Source of the DNA: Flammeovirga aprica JL-4
Lineage (GTDB): Bacteria > Bacteroidota > Bacteroidia > Cytophagales > Flammeovirgaceae
Direction: 5' to 3'
Assembly: GCF_012844305.1 (NCBI RefSeq)
Contig: NZ_JABANE010000001.1
Span: forward strand, 1 to 64,000
Length of the DNA: 64,000 nucleotides
Shown: positions 7,492 to 17,222 of the stretch, in pieces
Layout of the letters: each line of letters opens with the position of its first letter
Position numbering within the stretch: the first letter of the stretch is position 1
Position numbers and translations under genes: made by a program
Notes under the pieces: model-generated
Told to the model about the DNA's origin: nothing
The model's database searches: none
The model's input: the letters and a program-made list of their open reading frames with translations, nothing else

Positions 7492-8912
7492 AAAACGTCC
7501 TTCAATGGATCGTAGCTTCTCTAAGCTTATTTTTTAGTTTACAACTGTCTGCACAACAAACTACCACTAACGAAAACGGTGTTCCATTATACAGTGTGCA
7601 AGATTGTATAAACTATGCTTTCCAAAATACAGGAACCATCAAAAATGCTGTTCTAGAACAAGGCATCTCTCAAGCCAAAGTTGGAGAAATTATTTCGATT
7701 GGTTTACCTCAAATTAGTTTTGAAGGTCAATTAGTTGATAATGTGAAAATCCAAAAAGCTTTCTTACCGGGCAATGCTTTTGACCCAGCAGGAGATCCTA
7801 ATGAAACTGTGGCGGTTGAATTTGGAACTAAGTATAACTCTAATCTTCAATTGCAAGCTTCACAGCTAATATTTGATGGTACATTCTTTATTGGAGTTCA
7901 AGCGGCAAAAGTTTATAATGAATTAGCTTCAAAAGAATTGATTCGTTCTAAGATTGATGTAGCAGAAGCAGTTACTCAAGCCTATTATTATGTATTGGTA
8001 CAAAGAGAATTCTTAAAGCTGATCATTGAAAATAGAGAAATCTTGGAAGGTCTATACAACGAAACCAAAGCCATGTATGAAGCAGGTATGGTGGAAGAGA
8101 CTGAATTGAACAGAATTGAGGTAAGTTATAACAGTATGGTGATTTCAGAAACACAATCAAAACAAATGAATGTGATTGCTGAAAAATTATTGAAATTCCA
8201 GATGGGAATGGATATTAATTCATCTATTGAGTTAGCGGAAAAGTTAGAAGACTTTAGAGACTTCATAGTTACTCCTACAGATTTAGCTGTTGCGAAAAAT
8301 AGAATTGAGTATTCCATCTTACAAACTAATATTAAATTAAATGATTATGATATTAGATCTACTAAAGCGGAGTATTGGCCTAAATTATATGCCTTTGGAG
8401 GATACGGTTTTAATACCGGTGGACAAGAATTGCCAGGTCTTTACAGTAATGGGGGAGACTTCGGAAATATAGGTTTAACTCTTTCATTGAATGTATTTGA
8501 TGGGTTTGCTCGTCAAAAAGTCATTGAGCAAAAGAAGTTAAAAGGGCAACAGTTATTGAATACTCGTATCGATTTGGAACGCCAAATTTCTATTGAGCAA
8601 GAGCAATCTCGTATCGTATATGAAACGAACATGGCGACCTTGAATCTTCAAGAGAAAAACATGGGAGTGGCTGAAAAGGTTTATACAAATACACAAGTGA
8701 AATTCAAAAACGGAGTAGGTTCTTCTGTGGAGGTGACAACATCATCACAAGACTATGCTACGGCTGCCAATGAGTTTTACAACTCTCTTTATGAAGTACT
8801 AATAGCAAAATTATCTTTTGAGAAAGCAAATGGACGTCTATTGGAATATGTAGACAGTGAAGATTTTGAAAAAGATAAGGAGATATTAAAGTTGAATAAC
8901 GAAAGAAAATAA
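7488..8912 (+). CDS. TolC-family outer membrane efflux protein
   Basis: Outer membrane channel of a tripartite pump, 474 residues. A signal peptide ends near LQLSAQ (residue 22), and the mature protein shows the two long helical repeats of the family, for example VAEAVTQAYYYVLVQREFL and the matching second half with NVFDGFARQKVIEQKK. The start codon overlaps the end of tetR by four bases, and the membrane-fusion gene follows 18 bases later. Together with the next two genes it makes a complete pump. Confidence 0.93.
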   Translation: MKNVLQWIVASLSLFFSLQLSAQQTTTNENGVPLYSVQDCINYAFQNTGTIKNAVLEQGISQAKVGEIISIGLPQISFEGQLVDNVKIQKAFLPGNAFDPAGDPNETVAVEFGTKYNSNLQLQASQLIFDGTFFIGVQAAKVYNELASKELIRSKIDVAEAVTQAYYYVLVQREFLKLIIENREILEGLYNETKAMYEAGMVEETELNRIEVSYNSMVISETQSKQMNVIAEKLLKFQMGMDINSSIELAEKLEDFRDFIVTPTDLAVAKNRIEYSILQTNIKLNDYDIRSTKAEYWPKLYAFGGYGFNTGGQELPGLYSNGGDFGNIGLTLSLNVFDGFARQKVIEQKKLKGQQLLNTRIDLERQISIEQEQSRIVYETNMATLNLQEKNMGVAEKVYTNTQVKFKNGVGSSVEVTTSSQDYATAANEFYNSLYEVLIAKLSFEKANGRLLEYVDSEDFEKDKEILKLNNERK

Positions 8913-8930
8913 AATAGAAAAAATACGGAT

Positions 8931-10097
8931 ATGTTATCAAGATATAAATTAATCACATTACTCTCAGTTGCTTCATTTGTATCTGCCTGCGGAGGCGGAG
9001 AGGATGAGAATTCTATTGAAGCAAAAAAAGCTCAGTTAATAGAATACCAACAACAATTAGTAAAATTAGAAAGTAATATTCATGCTTTAGAAGCTGAAAT
9101 TAAAGAATTAGGCGGACCAAAAGCTGAAGTGAATACTTTAAAACCTGTGACTGTATTTGATGTACAATCATCAACTTTCAATCACTTCGTGGACGTTCCT
9201 GGTGATGTTACTTCAAATAGAAATGTAGTAGTAGCTCCTGAAACAACAGGCCGTATTATTAGGAGATATGTGAGAGAAGGTGCTTACGTGAAGAGAGGTC
9301 AATATCTTGCAAAATTAGATGTAGAGTTAGTTCAGAAGCAAATTGATGAAGTAAAAACAAGCTTGGAACTGGCGGAAGTACTTTACGAGAAACAAGATAA
9401 ACTGTGGAAGCAAGGTATCGGTTCTGAGGTACAATACCTTCAAGCAAAAAATAATAAAGAGTCATTAGAAGCGAAATTAGAAAGCTTGAAAGAGCAGGAG
9501 AATAAAGGATATGTGATTGCTCCTATTTCTGGTAAAGTGGATGAAATCTTTATGAAAGAAGGGGAGATGGGACCTGCAGGTCAACCTTATGCTCGTTTGG
9601 TAGATATTTCAAATATTGAAGTAGTGGCTGAAGTTTCTGAAGCTTACAGTAGAGTAGTGAAAAGAGGAGACAAAGTAAAAGTGAAATTCCCAATGCTGGA
9701 AATTGAGAAAGATATGACTGTAGACGTGGTAGGTCAGACGATCAATCAAGTCAACAGAACTTTCAAAATCCGTATGCGCATTTCTGAAAAGGGGTTGGAT
9801 ATCAAGCCTAATACAATGGCTGTAGTGACGATCAATGACTTTTCACAAGAAAATGCAGTTGCTATTCCTAGTAACCTTGTTCAGAAAAATACAAAAGGCG
9901 AAACATTTACTTATATTCTTGAAAACAAAGACGGTAAGCAGAATGTTGTGAGAAAAGTTGATATTGAAACGGGCAAATCTTACAAAGGTAATACAATGAT
10001 CACTTCTGGAATTAAATCAGGAATGAGAGTTATCAACAAAGGTTACTCTGAGGTGATTAATGGTGAGCAAGTAAGAATTGTTGATTATCAAATTTAA
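8931..10097 (+). CDS. RND efflux periplasmic adaptor (membrane fusion) lipoprotein
   Basis: A 388-residue HlyD/AcrA-type adaptor with a lipoprotein leader (VSAC, Cys20), an early heptad-rich coiled coil (residues about 28-58), a lipoyl-like segment VREGAYVKRGQYLAKLD, the alpha-hairpin (about 130-190), and beta-barrel and membrane-proximal domains. The additional coiled coil directly after the lipid anchor is commonly seen in Bacteroidota adaptors. It bridges the inner-membrane pump encoded 14 bases downstream and the TolC-like channel upstream. Confidence 0.93.
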   Translation: MLSRYKLITLLSVASFVSACGGGEDENSIEAKKAQLIEYQQQLVKLESNIHALEAEIKELGGPKAEVNTLKPVTVFDVQSSTFNHFVDVPGDVTSNRNVVVAPETTGRIIRRYVREGAYVKRGQYLAKLDVELVQKQIDEVKTSLELAEVLYEKQDKLWKQGIGSEVQYLQAKNNKESLEAKLESLKEQENKGYVIAPISGKVDEIFMKEGEMGPAGQPYARLVDISNIEVVAEVSEAYSRVVKRGDKVKVKFPMLEIEKDMTVDVVGQTINQVNRTFKIRMRISEKGLDIKPNTMAVVTINDFSQENAVAIPSNLVQKNTKGETFTYILENKDGKQNVVRKVDIETGKSYKGNTMITSGIKSGMRVINKGYSEVINGEQVRIVDYQI

Positions 10098-10111
10098 TTT
10101 GGAGCAGACTG

Positions 10112-13100
10112 ATGAAGGAGAATATTAATCTAAAAAAAGAAGAAGAACAGTCAAGCTCAAAGGAATTTGGCTTGAGTAGTCTTTCTATTAATAACAGTAC
10201 TTCAATTTTTATCCTGACGGTAATTATTGCGGTATTTGGTATGGCGTCTTATGTTGGAATGCCGAAGGAACAGTTTCCTGAAATCCGTATTCCAATGGTG
10301 TATATCCGTACAATTCACCCTGGTAACTCGCCAGTGGATATTGAATCATTGATCACTCGTCCTATTGAAAAGGAATTGAAATCGATGAAAGGTGTAAAGG
10401 AAATTATTTCAACATCAGCTCAAGATTTCTCTGTAATTACAGTGGAGTTTAATGAAGATGTAGAAATTTCGAAAGCACTTCAGGATACAAAAGATGCGGT
10501 GGATAAATCGAAAAGTGAATTGCCTACTGATTTGGACACTGATCCAGATGTACAGGAAATGGACTTTTCTGAAATTCCGATTATGGTAATTAACCTTTCA
10601 GGTGATTTTGAAATTCAAAAGCTGAAAGATTATGCTGAGGATCTTCAAGATGAACTAGAAGAGTTTAGAGAAGTATCTAGAGTAGATATCACAGGTTCTG
10701 TGGAGAGAGAAATTCAGATCAATGCTGATATTTATAAAATGGATGCGATGCAGTTGGCTTTCTCTGATATTTCTAATGCGATTGCCAATGAAAACGTAAC
10801 CATGTCAGGTGGTGATGTGAAAATGGGTAATGGCTTCCGTAGAGCATTGCGTGTTGACGGTGAATTCAAAACAGTAGAGGAAATCAAAAATGTGATTGTA
10901 AAGTCGGAAGACCAGAATACAATTTACTTGAAAGACCTTGCTGAAATTAAAGATAGTTATGTTGAACGTAAGAGTTATGCACGTTTAGCTTCTTCGGACT
11001 TCAATACAAAAGGTGCTTACCCAGTAGTTTCTCTTAAAGTAGTGAAAAGAGGTGGTGAAAACTTAATTGACGCTACTGATAAAATCATGGCAGCTTTAGA
11101 TGACGCTAGAGATAGTTACTTACCAAGCAACCTTGATATTGTCATTACAGAATCTCAATCGAATGAGATGAAAACATCTCTTAAGAACTTAGAGAATAGT
11201 ATTATCTCAGGTATGATCCTCGTAGTTGTGGTACTTCTTTTCTTTATGGGATTAAGAAACGCAATGTTTGTGGGTATGGCTATTCCATTGTCAATGTTCT
11301 TATCGTTCTTGATCTTAAGTTCATTGGGTGTAACCATCAACATGGTAGTATTATTTGCTTTGATCCTTGCCTTAGGTATGCTAGTGGATAATGCCATTGT
11401 AGTAATTGAAAATATCTATCGACTGAGGGAGTCTGGAATGACCACCAAAGAAGCGGCGAAACAAGGTACGGGAGAAGTAGCATTAGCGATTATTTCATCA
11501 ACAGCTACAACTTTAGCAGCTTTTGTTCCTTTAGCATTCTGGGGAGGTATTATGGGTGAGTTCATGAAATACTTACCGATTACTTTGATCTCTGTATTAG
11601 CATCTTCACTATTTGTAGGTTTGGTAATCAACCCGGTAATTGCTTACAAATACATGAAAGTAGATTCAGAAGAGGCTCATAAAACCATCAATAAGACTAA
11701 AGTAACAGTTGGACTTGTTCTTTTAGGGTTATCCATCCCTGGTTACATTATGTGGTCAACGTACACATTAGGAAATGTATTAATGCTGGGAGCTACTATC
11801 GCTTTGCTTGATGGTATGGTCTTAAAAAGATTAGCTCATAACTTCCAAAATATATTCTTGACAAAACTTGAGTCAGTTTACTTAACAACATTGAGGTTTG
11901 CTTTAAAAGGAAAGACACCTTATTTCTTGATCGTAGGTATTTTTGCATTCCTTGTGATCTCAATTGGTTGGTTTGGAGCTAGATTAGGTAGTGGTAAAGT
12001 ACCGATCGAATTCTTCCCAGATTCAGATCCTCGTTATGTATACATGTACATTGAGGCGCCACAAGGTACAGATGTAGAAGAAACCAATAAAATTGCTTTA
12101 GATCTTGAGAAGAAATTATATAAGGAATTATCTCCTTACAGTGATATTATTGAATCGATTGTAGCCAATGTAGGTGAAAATACTAATGACCCTCAAGATG
12201 GTGCGGCCAATACAGTAACACCAAACCGAGCGAGAATTGCAGTAGGTTTTGTGCCTTATGAAAAGCGTGATGGTGTGAGTTCGGTGGAAGTAATGACACT
12301 TTGTGCTAAAATCGCAAAGGATATCCCAGGAGTAGAAATTGTTACAGATAAAGAACAAAATGGACCTCCTACGGGTAAACCAATTTCAATCGAATTGACA
12401 GGTGAGGATTATTTAGTATTGATCAAAGAGGCGGGAAAAATGAAAGCCATGATTGAGCAATCGGGTATCCCTGGTATTGATAAATTATCAATTGATATTT
12501 CGGTAAGTAAGCCAGAATTATTGGTGAACATTGACCGTAATAAAGCAAGACGTTTTGGAGTGTCAACAGGTTTGTTAGCTCAAAATATGCGTACGGCAAT
12601 CTATGGTCAGGAAGTTTCAAAATTCAAGGATGGAGAGGATGATTATCCAATTCAATTACGTTTGAAAGATGAATACCGTTATGATCTTTCTACATTGAAT
12701 GATCAAAGAGTAACATTCAGAGATAACAAAGGTCAGTTCCATCAAGTGCCTGTGTCATCAGTTGCGAAACTAGATTACAGTACAACTGTAGGCGAGATCA
12801 AGAGAAAGGATTTGGATAGAGTAGTAACACTTAGTTCAAATGTATCCAAAGGTTATAATAACCAAGTAGTAGTAGAGAATGTAAAAAATCTACTAAGTTC
12901 TTATGAAATGCCTGCACAATACAATTATAAATTTGGTGGAGAGCAAGAAGACCAAGCTGAATCAATGGCGTTCTTAAGTAGAGCGATGTTAATTGCCATG
13001 TGTGCAATTTTCTTGATTCTTGTTTCTCAATTCAACTCATTCGTGAAGCCGTTCATTATTATTGCTTCAGTAATGTTCAGTTTGATTGGTGTATTACTAG

Positions 13101-13606
13101 GTTTGATCATTTTCAATGACCCGTTTGTAATCATCATGACAGGTATTGGTATCATTTCATTGGCTGGTATTGTAGTAAACAACGCCATTGTATTGATTGA
13201 CTGTGCTGATCAATTGGTTGTAGCTAAAAAGGAAAAATTAGGAATGGATCCTGATGATCGCTTGCCAATCAAAGATTTGATTGACTGTATAGAGCAGGCA
13301 GGCTTCACTCGTTTACGTCCTGTATTATTGACAGCGATTACCACTGTATTAGGTTTGATTCCATTGGCAACAGGTATGAACATTGATTTCTTCGGAATGT
13401 TTGCTCATTTTAATGCTGATATTTACTTCGGAGGACCAAACGCTGATACATGGGGACCTATGGCATGGACTGTAATTTACGGTCTTACATTCGCCACTTT
13501 CCTTACTTTAGTAATTGTACCTGTAATGTTATTATTAGCGGAACAGCTAGGCTGGTTCTTCCAGAACTTAACTTCAGGTAAGAAAAAAGAAGAGGTTCAT
13601 AGCTAA
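10112..13606 (+). CDS. RND family efflux transporter, inner-membrane pump
   Basis: Proton-driven pump of the AcrB/MexB superfamily, 1164 residues. It has the two-fold layout: TM1 near 31-50, a large periplasmic loop, TM2-6, a second half with its own loop, and TM8-12 with GIISLAGIVVNNAIVLID. TM4 reads LGMLVDNAIVVIE, with one aspartate in place of the AcrB DD pair. The protein is about 120 residues longer than AcrB: two extra hydrophobic segments occur at about 530-575 between the halves, and extra residues lie between the last helices. Last gene of the operon, ending at tandem hairpins. Confidence 0.94.
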   Translation: MKENINLKKEEEQSSSKEFGLSSLSINNSTSIFILTVIIAVFGMASYVGMPKEQFPEIRIPMVYIRTIHPGNSPVDIESLITRPIEKELKSMKGVKEIISTSAQDFSVITVEFNEDVEISKALQDTKDAVDKSKSELPTDLDTDPDVQEMDFSEIPIMVINLSGDFEIQKLKDYAEDLQDELEEFREVSRVDITGSVEREIQINADIYKMDAMQLAFSDISNAIANENVTMSGGDVKMGNGFRRALRVDGEFKTVEEIKNVIVKSEDQNTIYLKDLAEIKDSYVERKSYARLASSDFNTKGAYPVVSLKVVKRGGENLIDATDKIMAALDDARDSYLPSNLDIVITESQSNEMKTSLKNLENSIISGMILVVVVLLFFMGLRNAMFVGMAIPLSMFLSFLILSSLGVTINMVVLFALILALGMLVDNAIVVIENIYRLRESGMTTKEAAKQGTGEVALAIISSTATTLAAFVPLAFWGGIMGEFMKYLPITLISVLASSLFVGLVINPVIAYKYMKVDSEEAHKTINKTKVTVGLVLLGLSIPGYIMWSTYTLGNVLMLGATIALLDGMVLKRLAHNFQNIFLTKLESVYLTTLRFALKGKTPYFLIVGIFAFLVISIGWFGARLGSGKVPIEFFPDSDPRYVYMYIEAPQGTDVEETNKIALDLEKKLYKELSPYSDIIESIVANVGENTNDPQDGAANTVTPNRARIAVGFVPYEKRDGVSSVEVMTLCAKIAKDIPGVEIVTDKEQNGPPTGKPISIELTGEDYLVLIKEAGKMKAMIEQSGIPGIDKLSIDISVSKPELLVNIDRNKARRFGVSTGLLAQNMRTAIYGQEVSKFKDGEDDYPIQLRLKDEYRYDLSTLNDQRVTFRDNKGQFHQVPVSSVAKLDYSTTVGEIKRKDLDRVVTLSSNVSKGYNNQVVVENVKNLLSSYEMPAQYNYKFGGEQEDQAESMAFLSRAMLIAMCAIFLILVSQFNSFVKPFIIIASVMFSLIGVLLGLIIFNDPFVIIMTGIGIISLAGIVVNNAIVLIDCADQLVVAKKEKLGMDPDDRLPIKDLIDCIEQAGFTRLRPVLLTAITTVLGLIPLATGMNIDFFGMFAHFNADIYFGGPNADTWGPMAWTVIYGLTFATFLTLVIVPVMLLLAEQLGWFFQNLTSGKKKEEVHS

Positions 13607-13628
13607 AAAGCGAATATAAATAAAGTTG

Positions 13629-13652
13629 AGAACGTGATTTAGTTCACGTTCT
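13629..13652 (+). terminator. hairpin after the RND gene
   Basis: AGAACGTGA / TCACGTTCT with a 6-base loop but without a long T tail. It probably protects the operon's 3' end or acts together with the stronger terminator 12 bases downstream. Confidence 0.5.
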
Positions 13653-13663
13653 TCATCTAAAAC

Positions 13664-13713
13664 AAAAGGTGAAAAGCGATCTTAATTGATGCTTTTCACC
13701 TTTTTGTTTTTTT
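13664..13713 (+). terminator. strong intrinsic terminator of the efflux operon
   Basis: AAAAGGTGAAAAGC (13664-13677) pairs with GCTTTTCACCTTTT (13691-13704), a 14-base-pair stem with a 13-base loop, then TGTTTTTTT. Confidence 0.9.
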
Positions 13714-13992
13714 ATAGTGGGGGTAAAATAGATAAAAATATAGTGGTGTTTTTTTATAATCAAATTCCTTCTCATGTTGATGAAATGAAAATAGTACTTT
13801 ACCAAGACTTATTTTTTTAACTATTAGACAGAAATACTTAAGAGCGGATTGTGACTATTTTTTTAGGGAGGAATATCTGACTAAAAGCCTAGCAAACACT
13901 TGAATTAGAGTGAAAGATTTAAAAGTGTGAGTTGCAAAATTATAGCATAAACTAAAGAAGTAAACTATGTCTAAATACTAAACTTTAATCTA
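13714..13992. other. AT-rich intergenic region, nothing recognised
   Basis: This stretch between the efflux terminator and the T9SS cargo gene contains no reading frame of note, no full promoter match and no strong hairpin. It presumably holds the promoter of the downstream gene. Confidence 0.5.
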
Positions 13993-15264
13993 ATGAGATT
14001 ATTTACTTTTTTATTATTTTTCTTTTTTACACTCTCTATTTATGGTCAGGTAAAGCCAAAGGAAAGGGTTAACCCTGCGTATTTTTCACATAGATCTTCA
14101 AGTTTCATACATTCCTCTTCATCACGAACTCAATCAACCGTAACGAAACTTTCAAGAATTGATTTATATGAAAGTTCTGAACTAGGAGGTATTGAATGGC
14201 TATTTAATTCTAAATATAACTTTGATTATCCTGACGATACATCATTACAGTACATTGGGACAACTGATAAAGATGAAGTATTAGAAAATGTAACAATAGA
14301 ATATATAGATCCTTTTACTTTAATATATTATGATGATACGGATAAGACAAGAGATGTTTTTAAGTTGAATGATAAACAGCAAGTAATAGAAGGCACATTT
14401 GAATATTGGGATGATGAAACAGAAGAATGGAAGCCTTACAGAACTACTATAAAGTATAAGTATGATGCTTTGGGAAATAGAATAGAGATTAATTATATCG
14501 AAGGTGTTTTTGGAGAAGATAGAGGCTACCAAGAAAATATTAAGGAAATGAAATATGAAGACTCCCGATTAATTGAAATTGTATATTCTGTCAGCACTGA
14601 TACAAAAACAAGAGTAGCTAGTGATAAGGTTTTACTTGAATACAGTGCTGAAGGGTATTTAATTAACGAAAAATCTTATTGGATGACTGACGGTGAGATT
14701 GAAAGATTAAGCGGAGAAATAGATTATCTTTATCCACATAATTCAGTAGTGATTATTGCTTATCGCTATGATGTTTATACCGAGATAAAAGAAACTATAT
14801 CTATCTCAACGTATGAACTAGACATTGAAAAACCTTTTACGGGGGTAGGTGAGCATTTTCATGATGCACATTATTATTTTTTCTACAATGGACCTGTAGA
14901 TAATTTTCAATTCGACTTTGAATATCAAGTCATTTCATTTACAAAAGAACACTACAATGATTTATCTTGGATGAAAAATGTGAGGAGGGTTTATACTTAT
15001 GATGAATTTGATTTAGAACCTGATAATGTAACAGCTGTTGATTCAGAGCGCTTTTCAAAAGTGCTCAAGGTTTATCCTAACCCTGCTTCAGATTATGTGA
15101 TTTTTGAAGGTATTAGTAATACTACTCTTTCATTGACAAATCTTATTGGAATTTCTTTTGAGATAAGTGTTTTAAATGGAAAAGCAGATTTATCAAACTT
15201 ACCTAAAGGAATTTATGTGATTAATGTAGAAGGGCAAGGGACAGTGAAAATAATCAAACAATAA
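13993..15264 (+). CDS. secreted protein with type IX secretion sorting domain
   Basis: A 423-residue exported protein of unknown function. It starts with a strong signal peptide (hydrophobic residues 3-17, cleavage near IYG-Q). The middle, rich in Tyr, Glu and Asp, has recurrent short strands around YKYDALGNR and YEYSAEGYL-type stretches, faintly similar to YD/RHS-like beta repeats. The C-terminal 75 residues have the T9SS type A signature: KVYPNPASDYV, a middle strand set, LPKGIYVINVEG and a final KIIKQ. Known family role: this domain directs export through the T9SS and often attachment to the surface. Confidence 0.8.
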   Translation: MRLFTFLLFFFFTLSIYGQVKPKERVNPAYFSHRSSSFIHSSSSRTQSTVTKLSRIDLYESSELGGIEWLFNSKYNFDYPDDTSLQYIGTTDKDEVLENVTIEYIDPFTLIYYDDTDKTRDVFKLNDKQQVIEGTFEYWDDETEEWKPYRTTIKYKYDALGNRIEINYIEGVFGEDRGYQENIKEMKYEDSRLIEIVYSVSTDTKTRVASDKVLLEYSAEGYLINEKSYWMTDGEIERLSGEIDYLYPHNSVVIIAYRYDVYTEIKETISISTYELDIEKPFTGVGEHFHDAHYYFFYNGPVDNFQFDFEYQVISFTKEHYNDLSWMKNVRRVYTYDEFDLEPDNVTAVDSERFSKVLKVYPNPASDYVIFEGISNTTLSLTNLIGISFEISVLNGKADLSNLPKGIYVINVEGQGTVKIIKQ

Positions 15265-15269
15265 AATAA

Positions 15270-15310
15270 AAGGGTGAAAAGTATCAATAATAACTTTTCA
15301 CCCTTCTTTT
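15270..15310 (+). terminator. bidirectional terminator between convergent genes
   Basis: AAGGGTGAAAAGT / ACTTTTCACCCTT, a perfect 13-base-pair stem with a 10-base loop. T-rich on the right and A-rich on the left, so it can serve both the T9SS cargo gene and the epimerase gene. Confidence 0.9.
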
Positions 15311-15327
15311 ATATCTTTAAAAAAAAC

Positions 15328-16269
15328 TTAAGCGTTTGCTTTCATTCTTTCCTTTCTAGCTTCAATTACTTTATCCATACCCTCTTCTAAAAGCGTAAAA
15401 GGGCGGTCAAGTATTGTTTTTAATTTCTCAACATCAGGTTGTCTTCTTGTCATATCACCCTCTTTTAATGGTGGAAGGTAAATGATTTCTGAAGAAGAAC
15501 CTGTTTTTTCAATAATCAATTCAGCCAGTTCTTTGATTGTTGAAATGCGGTCGTTTCCTACATTGATCACATCATTGACAACCAAATCTTCTTCTAGCAT
15601 TTTGATGGTAGCATCAAGGTTGTCTTGAATATAGAAGAACGTTCTTGTTTGAGAGCCATCACCATAAATAGTAATAGGTTCATTTTTCAGCGCTGCATCA
15701 ATAAATTTAGACATTACAAAGTCAGTACTTTGTTTAGGACCATATGTATTGAAGAAGCGAAGAATAGTGTAATCCAAATCAAACTCCTGCTTGAATGATC
15801 TACAGTAAGCTTCACCTACGTTTTTAACGATAGCGTAAGGCAGTCTTGAGTTTAATGGAGTGGTATGTTCGTGCTGTGGCAAATGCACAGGCTCACCATA
15901 TACTTCAGATGAAGAAGAATAGAATACTCTTTTCACGCCAGTATTTTTAGATAAACGAAGAACATTTTCAATTCCTTGAAGATCTTCCAATACCATTACA
16001 GGGTTTTCTAGCGTTCTTTTCACCCCAACTACAGCTGCATAATGGAATACATAATCGAACTTGTAAGCAGTCATAATTGCTGCTATCTCGTCATAGTGAT
16101 TGACATCGCATTTGATGAATTTACAATTCTTATGTGTTGGTACTTTCCACTTTTCACCTGTAAGGAAATTATCCACACAAACTACAAAGTTGTCGGGGTT
16201 TTCAAGAAGTTTATCAGCTATTGAGCTTGGGATAAAGCCTGCTCCACCTGTAATTAGAAATTTCTTCAT
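15328..16269 (-). CDS. NAD-dependent sugar-nucleotide epimerase/dehydratase
   Basis: Short-chain extended-family enzyme acting on nucleotide sugars for surface polysaccharide, 313 residues. The catalytic SSSEVYG and YAIVK (Tyr-x-x-x-Lys) motifs and the substrate-loop FNTYGPKQ and GDGSQTRTF segments are all present. The Rossmann motif reads GGAGFIPSS: the last glycine of the usual GGAGFIGS is replaced by proline, which is odd for this family. The rest of the NAD site looks intact. Whether it is an epimerase, decarboxylase or dehydratase cannot be decided by eye. Confidence 0.87.
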   Translation of the reverse strand: MKKFLITGGAGFIPSSIADKLLENPDNFVVCVDNFLTGEKWKVPTHKNCKFIKCDVNHYDEIAAIMTAYKFDYVFHYAAVVGVKRTLENPVMVLEDLQGIENVLRLSKNTGVKRVFYSSSSEVYGEPVHLPQHEHTTPLNSRLPYAIVKNVGEAYCRSFKQEFDLDYTILRFFNTYGPKQSTDFVMSKFIDAALKNEPITIYGDGSQTRTFFYIQDNLDATIKMLEEDLVVNDVINVGNDRISTIKELAELIIEKTGSSSEIIYLPPLKEGDMTRRQPDVEKLKTILDRPFTLLEEGMDKVIEARKERMKANA

Positions 16270-16483
16270 TCTTGTATATATGATTTTCTCTCCAAAAAAA
16301 TGAGAGTTGTAATTTAAGTTAAAGGACTAAGTCAAAAATTTTAGCCTCGGTTCTTTTTATGTAAAAAACATGCCAATTGACGTCATTAAGCACTGCAAAG
16401 TCAGAATTGCGAGCTTTCATTTAAATGTGTCAATAGTTTTGAGTCTATCTGAGTCAATACTTTAAAAAAGTACTGCTTGTTTG

Positions 16484-17185
16484 TTAGCTATTTATTTCAA
16501 GGAATTGCTTGATTGATTTTTTAGTGGCAAGCATAATCAGTTTGTCTCCTTTCTGCAATACCGATTTCACATCTTTTGGATTACGGATCAGATGCTCTTT
16601 GTATTCTGTTACACCTAGGGCATTACGTTCTTCAAACAGTCTTCTAAGAGCAATAATGTCAGCATTAAAAGTAGCTTCAATGTCTAGGTCTTCCAGGTAT
16701 TTACCATACAATCTTCTTGGTACGATCACCTCCACAACCTCATAGCCGTCAGGTAGTGCCATGAAAGATTGAATTTCGGGGTTCAATAACATTTCCGCTG
16801 TCATTTTACCCACTTCATCTTCAGGAAGGATAATTTCAGAGACCCCTAATTTCTGTAAGATGATTTTCTGCTGCTCACTGACAGCCCTGGCAATAATACG
16901 TTTTACCTTAAGTTCGAGAAGAAGCACAGTGGTCAGTAACAGGCCTTCCACATTTTCTCCAATAGCCAAAAGCACAGCATCCATTTCATGGATAGACTGT
17001 GCTTTCAATGCTTTTATATCTGTTGAATCAAGAGCTACGGCATAAGCAACATCATCTTTCACGATGTCTACTCTTTCTATTTCTCTATCAATTGCCATTA
17101 CTTCCGCTCCAAGCATAGAGAGGTTTTTGGCCACTGACGTACCGAATTGTCCCAATCCTATAATTGCAAATTTTCCTTCTGCCAT
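16484..17185 (-). CDS. TrkA/KtrA-like potassium uptake regulatory protein
   Basis: Cytosolic RCK protein that binds NAD(H) or ATP and gates a K+ transporter. Residues 7-30 form the dinucleotide-binding motif GLGQFGTS followed by an acidic strand end (VMAIDRE). The C-terminal RCK-C domain spans about 140-225, including VIVPRRLYGKYL and GDKLIMLATK. At 233 residues it has the single-RCK length of KtrA rather than the double length of E. coli TrkA. No TrkH/KtrB membrane partner is adjacent; the udk gene lies 37 bases upstream in the same direction. Confidence 0.88.
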   Translation of the reverse strand: MAEGKFAIIGLGQFGTSVAKNLSMLGAEVMAIDREIERVDIVKDDVAYAVALDSTDIKALKAQSIHEMDAVLLAIGENVEGLLLTTVLLLELKVKRIIARAVSEQQKIILQKLGVSEIILPEDEVGKMTAEMLLNPEIQSFMALPDGYEVVEVIVPRRLYGKYLEDLDIEATFNADIIALRRLFEERNALGVTEYKEHLIRNPKDVKSVLQKGDKLIMLATKKSIKQFLEINS

Positions 17186-17222
17186 ATTAATTAGTTTCTA
17201 ATTAAGACGGGAAGTTAGGACC

